From Symsagittifera roscoffensis (lineage: Eukaryota; Xenacoelomorpha; Acoela; Convolutidae), in the NCBI RefSeq assembly GCF_963678635.1, contig NC_087066.1, forward strand, positions 30,757,301-30,821,300: a stretch of DNA of 64,000 nucleotides, written 5' to 3'. The notes under the pieces are model-generated. The model saw only the letters and a list, made by a program, of their open reading frames with translations. It was not told where the DNA came from and did no database searches. Positions 12,101-22,776 of the stretch are shown here, in pieces (position 1 is the stretch's first letter; every line of letters begins with the position of its first letter). Made by a program: the position numbers and the translations under genes.

Positions 12101-15100
12101 GAAAGCTTCATTTTTAAGTAGGACAACGCCTAAGACTATGGAAAACTTAGAAACATGTGAAATTTTTATCAAAGAACAACTAATACCTAACCTAATCGGT
12201 AAAGACACATTAAACCCCCAGTTCCCTGATTTATCTTCCTTACCCCTTAAAATGGGCGGCCTTAACATCAAGCTGCTATCCGACCATGAAAACTATATAG
12301 ACTGGTCTAAGCAAACATCACTAGTACTGGAATCTCAAAATCCATTCAAAACTGACAGAACAAATCAAAAGAACACCATATAAACTCCTTAATTAAATTT
12401 GATAAATACGCAATCGACCTGGCCTCTGAAAAAGAGGCCTCTAACTAGCTCAATGCTTTACCACTAAGATGATAAATTTTCAACCTAAATAAATCAGACG
12501 TCAGAGATGGTATTGACTTAAGATAAAGATGGAAACCGACCAAAACCCCACTCACATGCGCATGTGGTGCAAATTTCAACTGACTCATGCTCTACACTGT
12601 GCAAAGGGACACTGTGCAAAGGGTGGTTACTCACACATAAGGCACAATGAAATCAGACACACATTCGCCAACCTCATGAACGAGGTTTGCCTGACGTCGA
12701 GATTGAGCCGAAACTTCTGCCGTTGCAAGGCGAAAGCTTTGTCAATAATTCAACTACAACTGAAGATGAGGAACGACTTGATTTTAAAGCAAACGGATTC
12801 TGGGGTTCACCATTTAGCCGCGCTGTCTTTGATGTGAAAATCTTCCACCCCCAAGCCGAAACATTGCGAAAACTGCATAATGACGCATACAAATATCACT
12901 AAACGCTGAAGAGCTCCAAATATGAGCAAAGAATTTTAACCGTAGAGCAGAGGAGCTTCTCTCCGCTGATTTTCGGATGCACTTGTGGCTCTGATCCGAC
13001 AGCCACGCGGACAGCAACGAATAGCCGAATAATTAAGTGAAAAAGACAAGAAAGCTACCGGAATCGATAAACTACATAAGAACTAAAATAAGCTTCGTAC
13101 TCCTCAGGAGCTTTATGATTGATAGACTTGGTTGATAAAATGATACAGTTGCTGATATTTATGCATTTTTATAACGGTGGTCTGGCTCCATTCAGCTTTT
13201 GCAGTGACCGTAACTAAACGGAAGGGTCCCTTTTGTAATTTACCTTTTTTCATCTCTATACTTATCAATTTCTGGTTTTCAGCTCCGGCTGCCACAAGTT
13301 CGGGCGTACAAATCAAGTCTGCGCAAATTTTACTAGAGGCCAGGGAGTCTATTGTAACATACCCCAAGGGCTGTAACGTAGTGTTACACGCCTATGTTAG
13401 GTATTTATTTGTTGAATAGATTAAGGTCAATGCTACATAATATACATAGAAAATTTGCCAAAATGTTTTTATCTATTGTAAACAAAAGAGAGCTCTAATT
13501 GAGAGAGGAGTGCAAAAATAGAGAACGCCATAATAACTACGAGCTCCGAAACTAGTAGTTGAAATTTTAAAACTCACTTTTATTCAAGCTTAGTGTAGAC
13601 TCTCAAAAAGGGGTAACCATCACGAAGCGTATCCCTGAGTTGAAGTTACCGTGACATTCAATCAAACACGATATCAGTCAAGTAAAATACAATACATCTA
13701 AAATATTTTCGTGTTCTAATCGACAATAGCCAGCATTGGCATATAATAAGGAATGTCTACCAATAGCCCTCAGGATGAGCGTTTAACCATATAGTCGCTT
13801 CTGATCTGCCACATTGAGGTTGCTTGGCTCCATAACAGAAGCAAGGGGAGCAGTAGTTTAACTTCACTTTTACTGGCAGTCGAATTCAATGGCATAAAGA
13901 ATCTCCCTGCACTGTAAGACGCGATAGGACATATGTTTCTTCATCGATAATATCCTTTCCGCGAACACATTTGTGTTTTACGCTTGCGAGAAAGATTACT
14001 TGAAGTTGACTAATACTGCAAGATTTAGATCAGCCAAGCCATAAATTTAAAGGCGTTAGACTCGGTTAAATACAATATCTCAAATTCAACTGCATAATCC
14101 ATCAGTTTTTAGGCCGAAAAACCTGAAATAGTTTGATGCCCCACTTGTAAGCTGTGGATCAGCGGCATGGAAAACATATGAAAACGATCTAAAAGTTATA
14201 GAAATTGCACAGAGGAAAGCAATGAGCGGCCGTGACTGAGTTAGTAAGGCGCGATGCTTTCAACACGTGGGTCACGAGTTCGAATCCTCCTTCGGTCCCG
14301 GTCAGAGGTTTCAATATTAATAATAATACGAATTTATGCATTTACTAAAAGTCAGTTTAAGTTAAGTACATTTGTCTGCAGTTTTGACAGAAATACAGGA
14401 TTGTTTGTTTGCAGGGATCGTTAATCGAATAACGTGAGAACGGCTAACGTGAAGTAGATGACTCCCCAGGCCAGAAAGCAGACCCTGCAAGGGGTAGGCT
14501 GGGGGAAAATTAAAAGTGAAAGGCAATAACATTGCTTCGTCTGAAATTCCATCCTTAATCGCGAAGTTCACCTTCAACTGTTTTTTTCGAATACATTTAT
14601 GACACAACTGACCTCCTGTGTAAAAATTCATGACGGTCACAGAAAACTGACAAAGAGACATGCTATTTGCTTAGGCCTAGGTTTTAAATGTATCGGTTCT
14701 TAAAGTTTCTTGTAAAAATCAGAATAATTTTTTTTAATGAGCGTGCAGTTTGACGATTGTCTGATCGGTCATTTGAAATTCGTTATCATGGGCTGTGAAA
14801 ACAAAAAAAATCCTAAGACTTCATACTGTATATTTTTCAAAGAGAAGTGCAGTCAAAGCAATCCCTGTTCTTGGAGGGTTATTTACACTTATACAAGCTG
14901 TAAAATAAATATTAGAAAACGAAACTTTTGATTTGATTCAAAACGTGAGCGGACAGTAACATCCATTGTGACAAAAGTATTGCGATGCGAATTTCCAATT
15001 ATTGGATTAGAAGCTCATTTTTTGAACAATTCTCTGCAGTTTTGAACTGGACAGCCCTGAGCTGGGAATCATGAGCTGGTGTTTTGCTACTTTCTCTCTC

Positions 15101-16559
15101 GGCCTCGGATGAGATTGGATTTTTTCACTGTCGTTTATTCTCCCGGGTGGGCCTTTCTCTCAAAACATAATGAAATGTTTCAGATGACGATTCGATCGAC
15201 CCCAATTTGAACGTATTTGCACCCAACTTCATATCTCAGGACTTGCAGGAAGCAGTTTCGAATAATCTTAAGATTGGTTGCTCAAGTTACTTCATGGATT
15301 CCTTCAAGATGACTTCGACCAAACTGGGAGGGAAATTTTCATTTTGTGACGGTACTTATTTTCATGTTTTCCAGAAAATGTGATTTTCATTGAAACTCTT
15401 AAATCTGTTCTCAGATCTTGCCTTAATCTTTTTTTAACAAATGGATTATTTTAAACTCTTTAAAATAACAGTTTTTATGTTACTGTCAAAATGTTGATAA
15501 TAACGATGAATTGATCTTCTGTAAATTAACATTCGTCAGATTTGTTGACCGGAAAGTTATTGCCAACATTTTTTTTTATTAATGGACGTTTTTGTTTCCA
15601 AAAAGGCGCTTAAATACTAAAAAAAACGAAGTTAAGTCGATTAAAACACTTTTTTTCCCGCTTAAATTTTTACCGCTTAAATTTAGTAATTGTAACATTT
15701 TAAGCTATCAAAATAAACTTTTGTAAGCCTGCCCGCTCACTCGAAATTAGACGAAAAATCAAAAATTTGAAACCGGGTTTTCTCGACACCGGGTAAGTTT
15801 TTTTTACGGAAAGTTTTTCAATGTCGTTCGAATCACGACAAAGGGCTTCAAATGATATATCACTCAGCTCTCTCCGATGATTTTTTTTTATTATTAGCTG
15901 CTTTTGCGTGGAAAACAAAAAAGGAAAAAACTAACACACCCGAATGCTAAGTTCTCCTCATTTTTCAAATGGTCGGCACAAAAAGACGGGGAGGGACCTG
16001 GTATTGTGATGTGGTAAGTTGTGACATTATTTGGCCCAGAGCATTTCCTGTTTTTGGCCTCTCATAAAATGCACAGCATTTAGTACTTTCTTGTTTTTCC
16101 CCTTTTTATTGTATCCGTTACAGGATGATTCTTGGTTTAGATTCTCGGTGGCATATGGAACCATTCAGATGCACCCACTTAGTACCCTGCTACGGATACT
16201 TGCTGTTCTTCGACAACGAGCCCGAAGTAGCATACACAGGCGATACAACCTTTTCTCTTTTCTATCTACCTGAAAACAAAAAGATTCTTTCTGTCAATGT
16301 TCTCATCATGGAGGTATCCGGCTGGGATCTGAACAATGATGCGGACGTGGAAAAGGTACATCAAAGTGGACATATCCATATACGGGATGTAGTTCAGCAT
16401 GTAGAGATGTTTGAACACGTCAAGACAATTGTTGCGTTTCATGTTCAGCCCAAGTATTCACCCGAGTTCGTGAAATCAATTGTTGATCAGTTACCAGAAG
16501 AGTTGAAAAAGAAAATTCATGTTTGTTTGAGTGCTCTAAATAACTATTATAAAAGGTAG
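8931..16559 (+). CDS. Short tRNase Z (RNase Z), metallo-beta-lactamase fold
   Basis: Three exons, 8931-9165, 15184-15351 and 16141-16559, join in phase (1, 1) to 273 codons. tRNase Z cuts 3' trailers off precursor tRNAs. Residues 57-62 are the zinc-binding HGHMDH (HxHxDH motif); H147 lies in FRCTH, D169 in AYTGDT, H212 in GHIHI and H235 in AFHVQPKYS, so the expected metal ligands are all present. Length and motif spacing fit the short form best represented by plant TRZ1/TRZ2 (about 280 aa). It lacks the middle insertion seen in TRZ1 between GYVV and AFTGDT. Donor GTGAGC at 9166, acceptor TTTCAG at 15183, donor GTACTT at 15352 and acceptor TTTAG at 16140 keep the frame. The ATG follows directly on TTTTTCAG. 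A possible ATTAAA polyadenylation signal lies at 16610. Intron 1 (6 kb) is full of dead LINEs. Substrate choice is not proven by sequence. Confidence 0.85.
9300..9372 (+). repeat. Short tandem repeat, about 20 bp unit
   Basis: Four imperfect copies of CGTGGAATGTGAACAAAAC in intron 1 of the tRNase Z gene. Confidence 0.7.
9455..9775. mobile_element. Possible MITE with inverted ends
   Basis: TCCCATTTGTACCAAAAT near 9470 is mirrored by ATTTTGGTACAAATGGGA at 9753-9771. The left end carries two further copies of TTTGTACCAA. The roughly 300 bp interior codes for nothing visible. No clear target duplication, so the exact ends are uncertain. Confidence 0.4.
9767..10505 (+). mobile_element. 5'-truncated non-LTR retrotransposon (RT C-terminal part)
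   Basis: An open frame to TAA at 10416-10418 reads as the C-terminal part of a Jockey/CR1-type LINE reverse transcriptase. It has the thumb-region pattern LGVLFDSRLTFSSHI, then SIYLLYRLKTFG, ILVQSKITYALPVWA and VDKVQRRALKLG. The catalytic YADD is missing because the element is cut at its 5' end, as is usual for LINEs. About 60 bp after the stop the sequence ends in (ATTCTT)n, 10478-10505, a typical LINE 3' tail. The frame is still open, suggesting a fairly recent insertion. It lies in intron 1 of the tRNase Z gene. Confidence 0.75.
10670..13035 (+). mobile_element. Decayed non-LTR retrotransposon, cnidarian-type RT
   Basis: Translated in pieces across many stops and shifts, this matches in order a LINE polyprotein abundant in cnidarians and other invertebrates. 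First comes an upstream region with GKALQMRLTKEKRR (about 10875) and LINTGKYQAQQQ. Next come RT motifs EGTTQTDQLAMAMFG and AILPLVKLF at 11655-11735, then a broken YADD read as stop-ADY near 11765. Then LPLKMGGLNIK (12240-12270), and a C-terminal domain with HALHCAKGG, RHNEIRHTFA (12590-12680), GFWGSPFSRAVFDVKIFHP (12805-12850) and RSFSPLIFG. Not active. Confidence 0.7.
13036..15183. other. Rest of tRNase Z intron 1
   Basis: Apart from the tRNA-like segment near 14226, nothing recognised. An 85-codon frame on the - strand (13113-13367) has no known motif. Confidence 0.5.
14226..14310 (+). repeat. tRNA-like segment (pseudogene or SINE head)
   Basis: A-box-like TGACTGAGTTAGTAAGGCG is followed 35-40 bases on by the B box GAGTTCGAATCC. 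The acceptor stem and anticodon arm do not fold into a standard tRNA, so this is likely a decayed tRNA or the head of a tRNA-derived SINE. Confidence 0.35.
15184..15351 (+). CDS. tRNase Z exon 2
   Basis: Codes residues 79-134 plus one base (NVFAPNFISQDLQEAV, LGGKFSFCD). It aligns with the IIVPASI region of TRZ1 that follows the zinc motif. Acceptor CAG 15181-15183, donor GTACTT at 15352. Confidence 0.75.
16141..16559 (+). CDS. tRNase Z exon 3
   Basis: Codes residues 135-273, with FRCTH, AYTGDT, GHIHI and AFHVQPKYS. The upstream AG at 16123 looks stronger but puts exon 2 out of frame; the acceptor TTTAG at 16136-16140 restores it. Stop TAG 16557-16559. Confidence 0.8.
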
Positions 16560-17036
16560 TTATTAGTTCGAGTCATTTTTTAGACGATTTGGAAAGTCAA
16601 CTACGATGAATTAAACGGGAGCCTTGGAGCTTACCTGATGTTTGTTCGATTTTTCGTTTCTTTATTCAAATGCCGCTCGGGTTTGATTTTTCCCCATATA
16701 TTATACGAATGTGATGCGTAATCTAACTACAGTCAACCTCAGTTTTCTATCAAAAAAGTTTATATCGTTGTTTGTGCCTAAACACTTTAATATCAGTGCT
16801 AACTTGACTGCTTTTATTCTAGATCACTAAAATGTACATTGATATAACAACTTAGTTAGATCAATCCTTAATTTCGTTGATGAATAACCTTCTTGAAAAG
16901 AAGAGTTGCCAATAAGCGTTGTTTTCTATAATTGTAAGCAAAATGTTCTACTTGAACCGATTGAGCAAGTAGACAAGTTGTGTACAAATTATGTTGTGCG
17001 TGTAAATGTAGGGTGTGTTTTTTTCTTTCAGATTGA

Positions 17037-17182
17037 ATGGCAGGAAAGAACAACCTGTTGGATGTGGACGATGTGAATGTGGGCTATGAGACCTCTGAGG
17101 GAATCAAGGTCATCAAGGCGTTCGAAGAGATGAAACTGAAGAGTGACCTCCTGAGAGGAGTGTACGCTTACGGATTTGAAAG
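17037..17182 (+). CDS. EIF4A3: EIF4A3 exon 1
   Basis: Codes residues 1-48 plus two bases. Family-specific N-terminus, then [16 protein letters not shown] and [11 protein letters not shown]. Confidence 0.9.
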
Positions 17183-20100
17183 GTCACTTTTGCTGCATGA
17201 AATAATAATTCCTATCATTACTCTGCACTACTTAATCGTCGATACCCCTCCCCCGCGCGCACCCCGCATCACAAATTGATTTCTTCATAGACCACCTCCC
17301 CTAAAACATTGACCCCTCCATTGGGGGGGGGGGTCTGAATTGACCCCACCGGAATTTTTTATGACATAGATAATGGACTCAAGGTCTTAGATAAATATGC
17401 GCTTTTTAAGAGCTCCAAATCAAAAAAACTGTTTTTCCACTCAAAAACTGGTCGCCTTGATTAAATAACTGATTTTTTAAGTTCAAGAACATTTTAAGTT
17501 CAAGAACGTTTTGGCTCAATTTTACCATTTATTTATCTAAATTTGCGGTTCCTTTCTGATAATTTTGAACCCCTGCAATGAAAAACGATATTTTTATTCC
17601 AAAAAATGCTCAACTCTGGTAACTTTCGACCCCGCCAATTACGTAGAGCAGAGTATTATGCTCTGATACATTCAGGGGCGGATCTAGGATTTTCTCGAGG
17701 GGGGGGGGGGGCGGATTTTCAAAAAATTTTCGAAATTTTTGACGACCTTTTTTTTAGGTCGATCAGATTGACTTTCCGAGCTCTCCCAAAGCAGTAAAAA
17801 CACCTTGTTTTGGCCAAACTTTCTGCGCCGCAGGCAATTTTTTGAAAAAACATGTCAAAAAAGCCGTTTTTGGGCACTTTTTGGAAAATTTTGACAAGAA
17901 AAACGCATTTTTTTGGCGCGCGCTCCCCCTCAAAAATAGTATATATTGGCGCCAGCGCCAAAGTCGCCTTTAGAAAAATTTTAGGGTCAGTCGGCCAAAA
18001 ATGGATTTCTTAAAAAGTACCAAAGGGGGGACCCTTTGGGTTGGCAGGGGTTCGAATCCCTGAGGGAGGGGGCGTCCGCCCCCCCCCCCCCCCTAAATCC
18101 GCCCCTGGATACATTGTTCTCATTTAAAATTTTGTCACTGGTGTCTGGATTCGAGAATTTTAGTGTACGTTTATGGTTTTGTCTAAGCTGAATTTAAGGA
18201 GCTAAGAACCCCTGGGATGTAATCGTATTACTGGGAAAAGTTGGGTTTTGAGAAAAAACCGAATATGTTTTAGTCATTTGATTTTAGACCATCAGCAATC
18301 CAGCAAAGAGCAATTGTTCCAATTGTACAAGGGCGAGACGTAATCGCCCAATCTCAGAGTGGAACAGGGAAGACAGCCACCTTTTCTATCTCCATTTTAC
18401 AGGCCATTGACATCAATAACAGACAGACACAGGCACTCGTGCTGTCACCTACCAGAGAACTCGCAGTACAGATCCAAAAGGTTTCAAAATCTGGATATAC
18501 TTTACAATCTCTCCCCCGTGTGATATCTACTAAAGATTCGATCTATAAAAAACAATAAATAAGCTTCTGACCTTTCTTTTGAGAAACACGGCTTAATTAA
18601 TCTACTTAACAATCTCCCCCTTTTCTTGAAAGGCGAGGATTGTTAAGTAGATCCGAAAGTAATAGGTGAAACTAACTAATATCGATTCATGTGTGTATTT
18701 TGTTTCTAGTGTATTTAGTTGTTTTACATCGCTCAAAGTTCGATTTTACCTACCAATCCCCCTTAGAATATAAATAAGTGGTATCTTAGCTATTTGTCTT
18801 ACTAAGGGAAATTTTTATCGAAAGATGCCATAGGCCGAGGGTTGAAAATTAGAAAACGTTATTTATAGACCCGCACGCACAGTACCACTCGTGTCTAATG
18901 TAGACTTGTTTATTCTATGGTTCAAATTGTCTGTTACGAATTGTGTCCTCCTACAATTACTTTCCATCCCTGTCATTAGTTGTTAGTTTAGTAGGCTTCG
19001 GCAGGTGTTTGGATTTTCGTATCGAAGAAAACTCCTAGAAAGCTACTTTTCGTGTGTACTGTGTAGGTTGTTCTGGCGTTGGGAGACATAATGAATGTGC
19101 AATGTCACGCCTGCATCGGAGGAACCAACATAGGCGAGGACATCCGCAAGTTGGACTTCGGAGTACACGTTGTGAGTGGGACCCCAGGAAGAGTGTTTGA
19201 CATGATCAAGAGGAGGAATCTGGAGACGAAGAATATCAAGATGTTGGTTTTGGATGAAGCAGATGAGATGTTGTCGAAGGGATTCAAAGATCAGATCTAT
19301 GACGTGTACAGATACTTACCACCAGCAACCCAAGTAAGTTTTCGCATTGAGTACAACTTAACTGGAGCTTATTGAGTTCTCTATTTACACAAGCGCAGAT
19401 TAATATCATATTGCGAGGTCCATTTTTTCCCATCTTTGGTGGCTTTTTGCAGCAAGAGCATTAGATCTTGTTAAGAGTCATTGTTTTTCAGGAAAAAAGT
19501 CTTAAAAATAGTTCTTCCTCAGTTTTGATTTTCCGCATAAGACTTTTCATTTCTTTTTATTTTTTCTTCGGTTCATTTGTTAAAAGGAAAGCAAACTCCA
19601 CTATCGAACTTCAATAGTGTAAAAGTCTCGAAAAGTGGATAGTTTGAAAAGTGGATTTTACTTTTCAGATTTTCCAAGGAAATAAAAACGTTTACCTATT
19701 GATCCAGTTTTCTCAACTTGGGGCAATTTTATCAAAAAGTGTCAATTAGAAATAGTTCTAAAAATTCAAAGAGCTACTTTTTTGAATCCGAGGTTTTTTC
19801 AAAAATCAAATCAGATTTTTTCGTTCCTTGACTCTTTTCCAACTGTCTGTTGGCTATGTTTCTTTGAATTTAGAATGTTGAAGTTTTTTGTATCTAGTTT
19901 ATTCGGGGCTAGTGCAGGAAACTTGTCAAGGGCCCATGGAGCAGATGATAGGACAAGCGTTTCCGAATCTCGAAGTCGGTTCGATTCCGGCACAGATCAA
20001 GATTTTTATTTGTTTTGTCTTTTCCGTTTCTCTTTTTGATCTCTTTCAGGGCTATTTTCCGGAACAGGTTATCTGATTTTTACTGATGTTGGCTGTTGTG

Positions 20101-21510
20101 TACGATTTGAAAGAGTGTAATTCTTGATTTTCAGGTTGTGCTCATCAGTGCGACACTGCCCAATGAGATTCTGGAGATGACTCAGAAGTTCATGACGGAG
20201 CCCATCCGCATCCTGGTCAAAAGGGACGAACTCACGCTGGAGGGTATCAAGCAGTTCTTTGTGGCAGTAGAGAGGGAGGAGTGGAAGTTCGACACCCTCT
20301 GCGACCTCTACGACACTCTCACAATCACACAGGCTGTTATCTTCTGCAACACCAGGAAGAAGGTGTTGTCTTATTGTCTTCGTGTCTATGTTTACTAATT
20401 CTAATTCTCGTAATTCATTCCTTTGCTAATCAGCATCTTTAGCAAACGTTTTGCGGCTAAGATTTTATAACTTAGGATTCTGGAAATGCCTTATATTAAA
20501 TCTTCAATAGGAGACTTATTCCTTGAAAAGTATTCGCCAAAAAGCTTGAATCAAAAGAGAAGTAATTCTTCATTTAAATAAGAAATTTATTATATAACAA
20601 AAAACTTTACAACAGTTTATTGTTTAGTAAGTTTCAATCACAATACAGCGAATAAAAAGTAATTGCTGTAATTTTAAGGTAGAGTGGCTGGCTGAGAAGA
20701 TGCGAGAGAGTAACTTCACAGTGAGTAACATGCATGGAGACATGCCTCAGAAGGAGAGAAATGAGATCATGAAGGAGTTCAGAGCAGGCCATACAAGAGT
20801 GCTCATCACCACAGATGTGTGGGCCAGGGGAGTGGATGTGCCCCAGGTGTCCCTCGTCATCAACTACGATCTACCCAACAACAGGGAGTTGTACATACAC
20901 AGAATAGGAAGGTCGGGTCGATTCGGACGAAAAGGTCAGTCTAACTTGATTTTGCTTACTTTTTTATAATCTAATCAGGTAATTCATTCAACAGTCGCTA
21001 TTTCATTGAGATAAATTGCTTATTTTTATTTAATACACAATTTTTGAACGAAACAAAGCAAAGTTTATTTTAAATTTTAATACATGCTAAGTTTTCGTTA
21101 GAAATGCGGCAGGTTTCAGTTTTTGGCCAATCTTTTTACGACTGAAAACCGTACAACCAGCTATTAAGCTCTGAATCAATAACCATGGTTTGGCGTTAGA
21201 TAAATCAAGCGACGCTCAGGCAACGGAACACGAGATCCAAACAACCAGTTGAAACTCAGTCTTGCAACTGGAAAGTTTTAGGGCTAGGGTTTTTTAAAAC
21301 AAAAGCCTAAAAAAGGCTTCGAGGATTGACTTAGTTTGTTGCATATTTGATTTTTTTCAACTACAATTTTGTTTATACAATTTTCTTATTTATACAGGTG
21401 TTGCAATCAACTTCGTCAAGTCAGACGATATCCGAATTTTGAGAGACATCGAGCAGTATTACGCCACGCAGATCGACGAAATGCCAATGAATGTACAGGA
21501 CCTCATATAA
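17037..21510 (+). CDS. EIF4A3: Eukaryotic initiation factor 4A-III, DEAD-box RNA helicase
   Basis: ATP-dependent RNA clamp of the exon junction complex, deposited on mRNA upstream of splice junctions and used in nonsense-mediated decay and mRNA localisation. Six exons, 17037-17182, 18288-18480, 19067-19333, 20135-20362, 20679-20934 and 21398-21510, give exactly 401 codons (400 aa; human eIF4A3 is 411). Motifs in order: Q motif GFERPSAIQQ (46-55), [11 protein letters not shown] (69-78), Ia PTREL (103-107), Ib TPGR (152-155), II DEAD (176-179), III SAT (207-209), [27 protein letters not shown] (352-359), ending [20 protein letters not shown] and [16 protein letters not shown] separate it from eIF4A-I/II. 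All introns are GT-AG. The N-terminus is divergent. TTTCTTTCAG ends five bases before the ATG. ATTAAA lies at 21725. Exon 5 from codon 313 onward and exon 6 are duplicated downstream. Confidence 0.95.
17673..18107 (+). mobile_element. hAT-type MITE in EIF4A3 intron 1
   Basis: 435 bp, starting CAGGGGCGGATCTAGG and ending CCTAAATCCGCCCCTG (imperfect terminal inverted repeats). It is flanked by perfect 8 bp direct repeats GATACATT at 17665-17672 and 18108-18115. An 8 bp duplication and CAGGG ends are the signature of hAT transposons. The interior has long G and C runs next to each end and no coding capacity. A decayed relative lies at 55983-56254. Confidence 0.85.
18288..18480 (+). CDS. EIF4A3: EIF4A3 exon 2
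   Basis: Codes residues 49 (split) to 113: the Q motif, Walker [11 protein letters not shown] and PTREL. Confidence 0.95.
18600..18652. repeat. Perfect 15 bp intronic hairpin
   Basis: ATCTACTTAACAATC (18600-18614) and its exact complement GATTGTTAAGTAGAT (18638-18652) enclose a 23 base loop in EIF4A3 intron 2. The TGTTAAG/CTTAACA core resembles LTR ends, but no second LTR was found. Confidence 0.6.
19067..19333 (+). CDS. EIF4A3: EIF4A3 exon 3
   Basis: Codes residues 114-202: [16 protein letters not shown], and VLDEADEML with the DEAD box. Confidence 0.95.
20135..20362 (+). CDS. EIF4A3: EIF4A3 exon 4
   Basis: Codes residues 203-278: SAT motif, the eIF4A3-typical [16 protein letters not shown] and VIFCNT. 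Confidence 0.95.
20679..20934 (+). CDS. EIF4A3: EIF4A3 exon 5
   Basis: Codes residues 279-363 plus one base: [28 protein letters not shown]. The 9.5 kb tandem duplication starts inside it, at codon 313. Confidence 0.95.
21398..21510 (+). CDS. EIF4A3: EIF4A3 exon 6 (terminal)
   Basis: Codes residues 364-400, [20 protein letters not shown] to MNVQDLI, then TAA 21508-21510. Confidence 0.95.
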
Positions 21511-21922
21511 ACAACCCCATCGCTCTTCGAAAAAAAATTGGATATGATCTTCAAGCCATTGAGAGCAACATTGGATTAGGAAGGACAAATGAAAACGAAG
21601 CTGCTAGAAATGAAATAAGAACTGGCGGTAAACTTATTGAATGTTTCAATTTGATCATGTTTCTGGAATCTTAGTGACTCATATTTTATTTCATGTTTGA
21701 ATGTTGATACCCGTTCTGTTAGATATTAAATTAAGTTCAACTTGAAGTCAATTTATATGTTATGTGATCTTTTCAATCTAATATGAAGCTGGTTTGTTTT
21801 TGACGTTTTTGATGACCAGCAGCATAATTTTTCAGGCAGAAGTGCGAAAATCCGAAATTTTTATGAGAGCAAAGGAGTTTACTCCGCAAAACCGTCCAAT
21901 GGACTATATATCATGAAAGTAG

Positions 21923-22112
21923 CGCTGAGCGTCAAAAGCCCCGAGTCAAAAGCCCCCGCGACAAAAGCCCCCCGTCAAAAGCCCCCGAGTCAAAAGCCCC
22001 CGGCGCAAAGGTTACATGTACATGAACACCTACATGCAAAAGCACGAGGGGCTTTGGACTCGGGGGCTTTTGTCGCGGCGGCTTTTGACTCGGGGGCTTT
22101 TGTCGCTCAGCC
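21923..22112. mobile_element. GC-rich foldback element, copy 1
   Basis: 190 bp palindrome built from a 15 bp unit (GTCAAAAGCCCCCGA type) on the left and its complement on the right, with a short AT-rich centre. The ends CGCTGAGCG and CGCTCAGCC are inverted, and perfect 8 bp direct repeats GAAAGTAG flank it (21915-21922, 22113-22120). The target duplication shows it was mobile, and 8 bp fits hAT-like integration. The proline- and alanine-rich frames across it are by-products of the repeat. Confidence 0.75.
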
Positions 22113-22740
22113 GAAAGTAGTACTCGAGATATGCGGTTTATAAACTGCATAAACGGCAAACTTTGAGTGACCTTTTCCGCTCATGAATCAATAGGTTTTA
22201 GTGATTTTTGATTGTTTTTCAGGAGACTCTGAATTGTTCACGTTCAATTTGAATTTTCCACGGTTTGACTTTTGATTACTTCTCAAATTCACTTTCGAAA
22301 GTAAAATTTAGTTTTCAGATTTCCGAGCAGAATAAAAATTAAACTCTTGATCCATTTTTCTCAAATTTGGTGTAATTCATCAAAACAAAGTAACAATCAT
22401 AAATTGCTCTTGAAAATCAAAGAGTTTTAAGGGCATGTTTCTCTGTTTTTCAATAGTTTGGAAGTTTTCAAAAAATTAGATAGTATTTTTTTTCTATTTC
22501 ATTGCGCCCATAACTGTTTTCCAACTGTCTGTTGGCTATGTTTGAAAACATTCAATTGGCCTATGACTTAAATTTCAAGTCATACATGCCAATTCAGCAA
22601 AACGAACCATGTCCGATTTCAGTATTTTAGATTTCGTTTTTCTTTTTTTGTATTTTTGTTTCGATGCTAATTTAGTATTCTATTCAGTATTTGATTCTAA
22701 ACACAAATTTTTGAGAATGGGATTATCATGCAATGTTTTC

Positions 22741-22776
22741 GTATCGCAAGTGGTGGGAAGTTTCACTTAGCTGTTT
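22741..22776 (+). repeat. Hairpin repeat end (family 2), degraded
   Basis: GTATCGCAAGTGGTGGGAAGT as at 8690, but the hairpin is decayed. Present again at 32221 in duplication copy 2. Confidence 0.35.

Noticed and set aside
13113-13367. 85-codon frame on the - strand, with an overlapping + frame
   Set aside because: No known motif and no splice context; it does not fit as a tRNase Z exon, because exons 1 and 2 join directly.
16124-16140. Acceptor CAG at 16121-16123 for tRNase Z exon 3
   Set aside because: It joins exon 2 out of frame and gives an immediate TGA; the AG at 16139-16140 keeps the frame.
18640-19066. Possible LTR starting TGTTAAGTAG after a purine-rich stretch
   Set aside because: No matching LTR end or second LTR, and no pol sequence nearby.
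21913-22159. Proline/alanine-rich frames on both strands
   Set aside because: Produced by the 15 bp palindromic repeat units of the foldback element.
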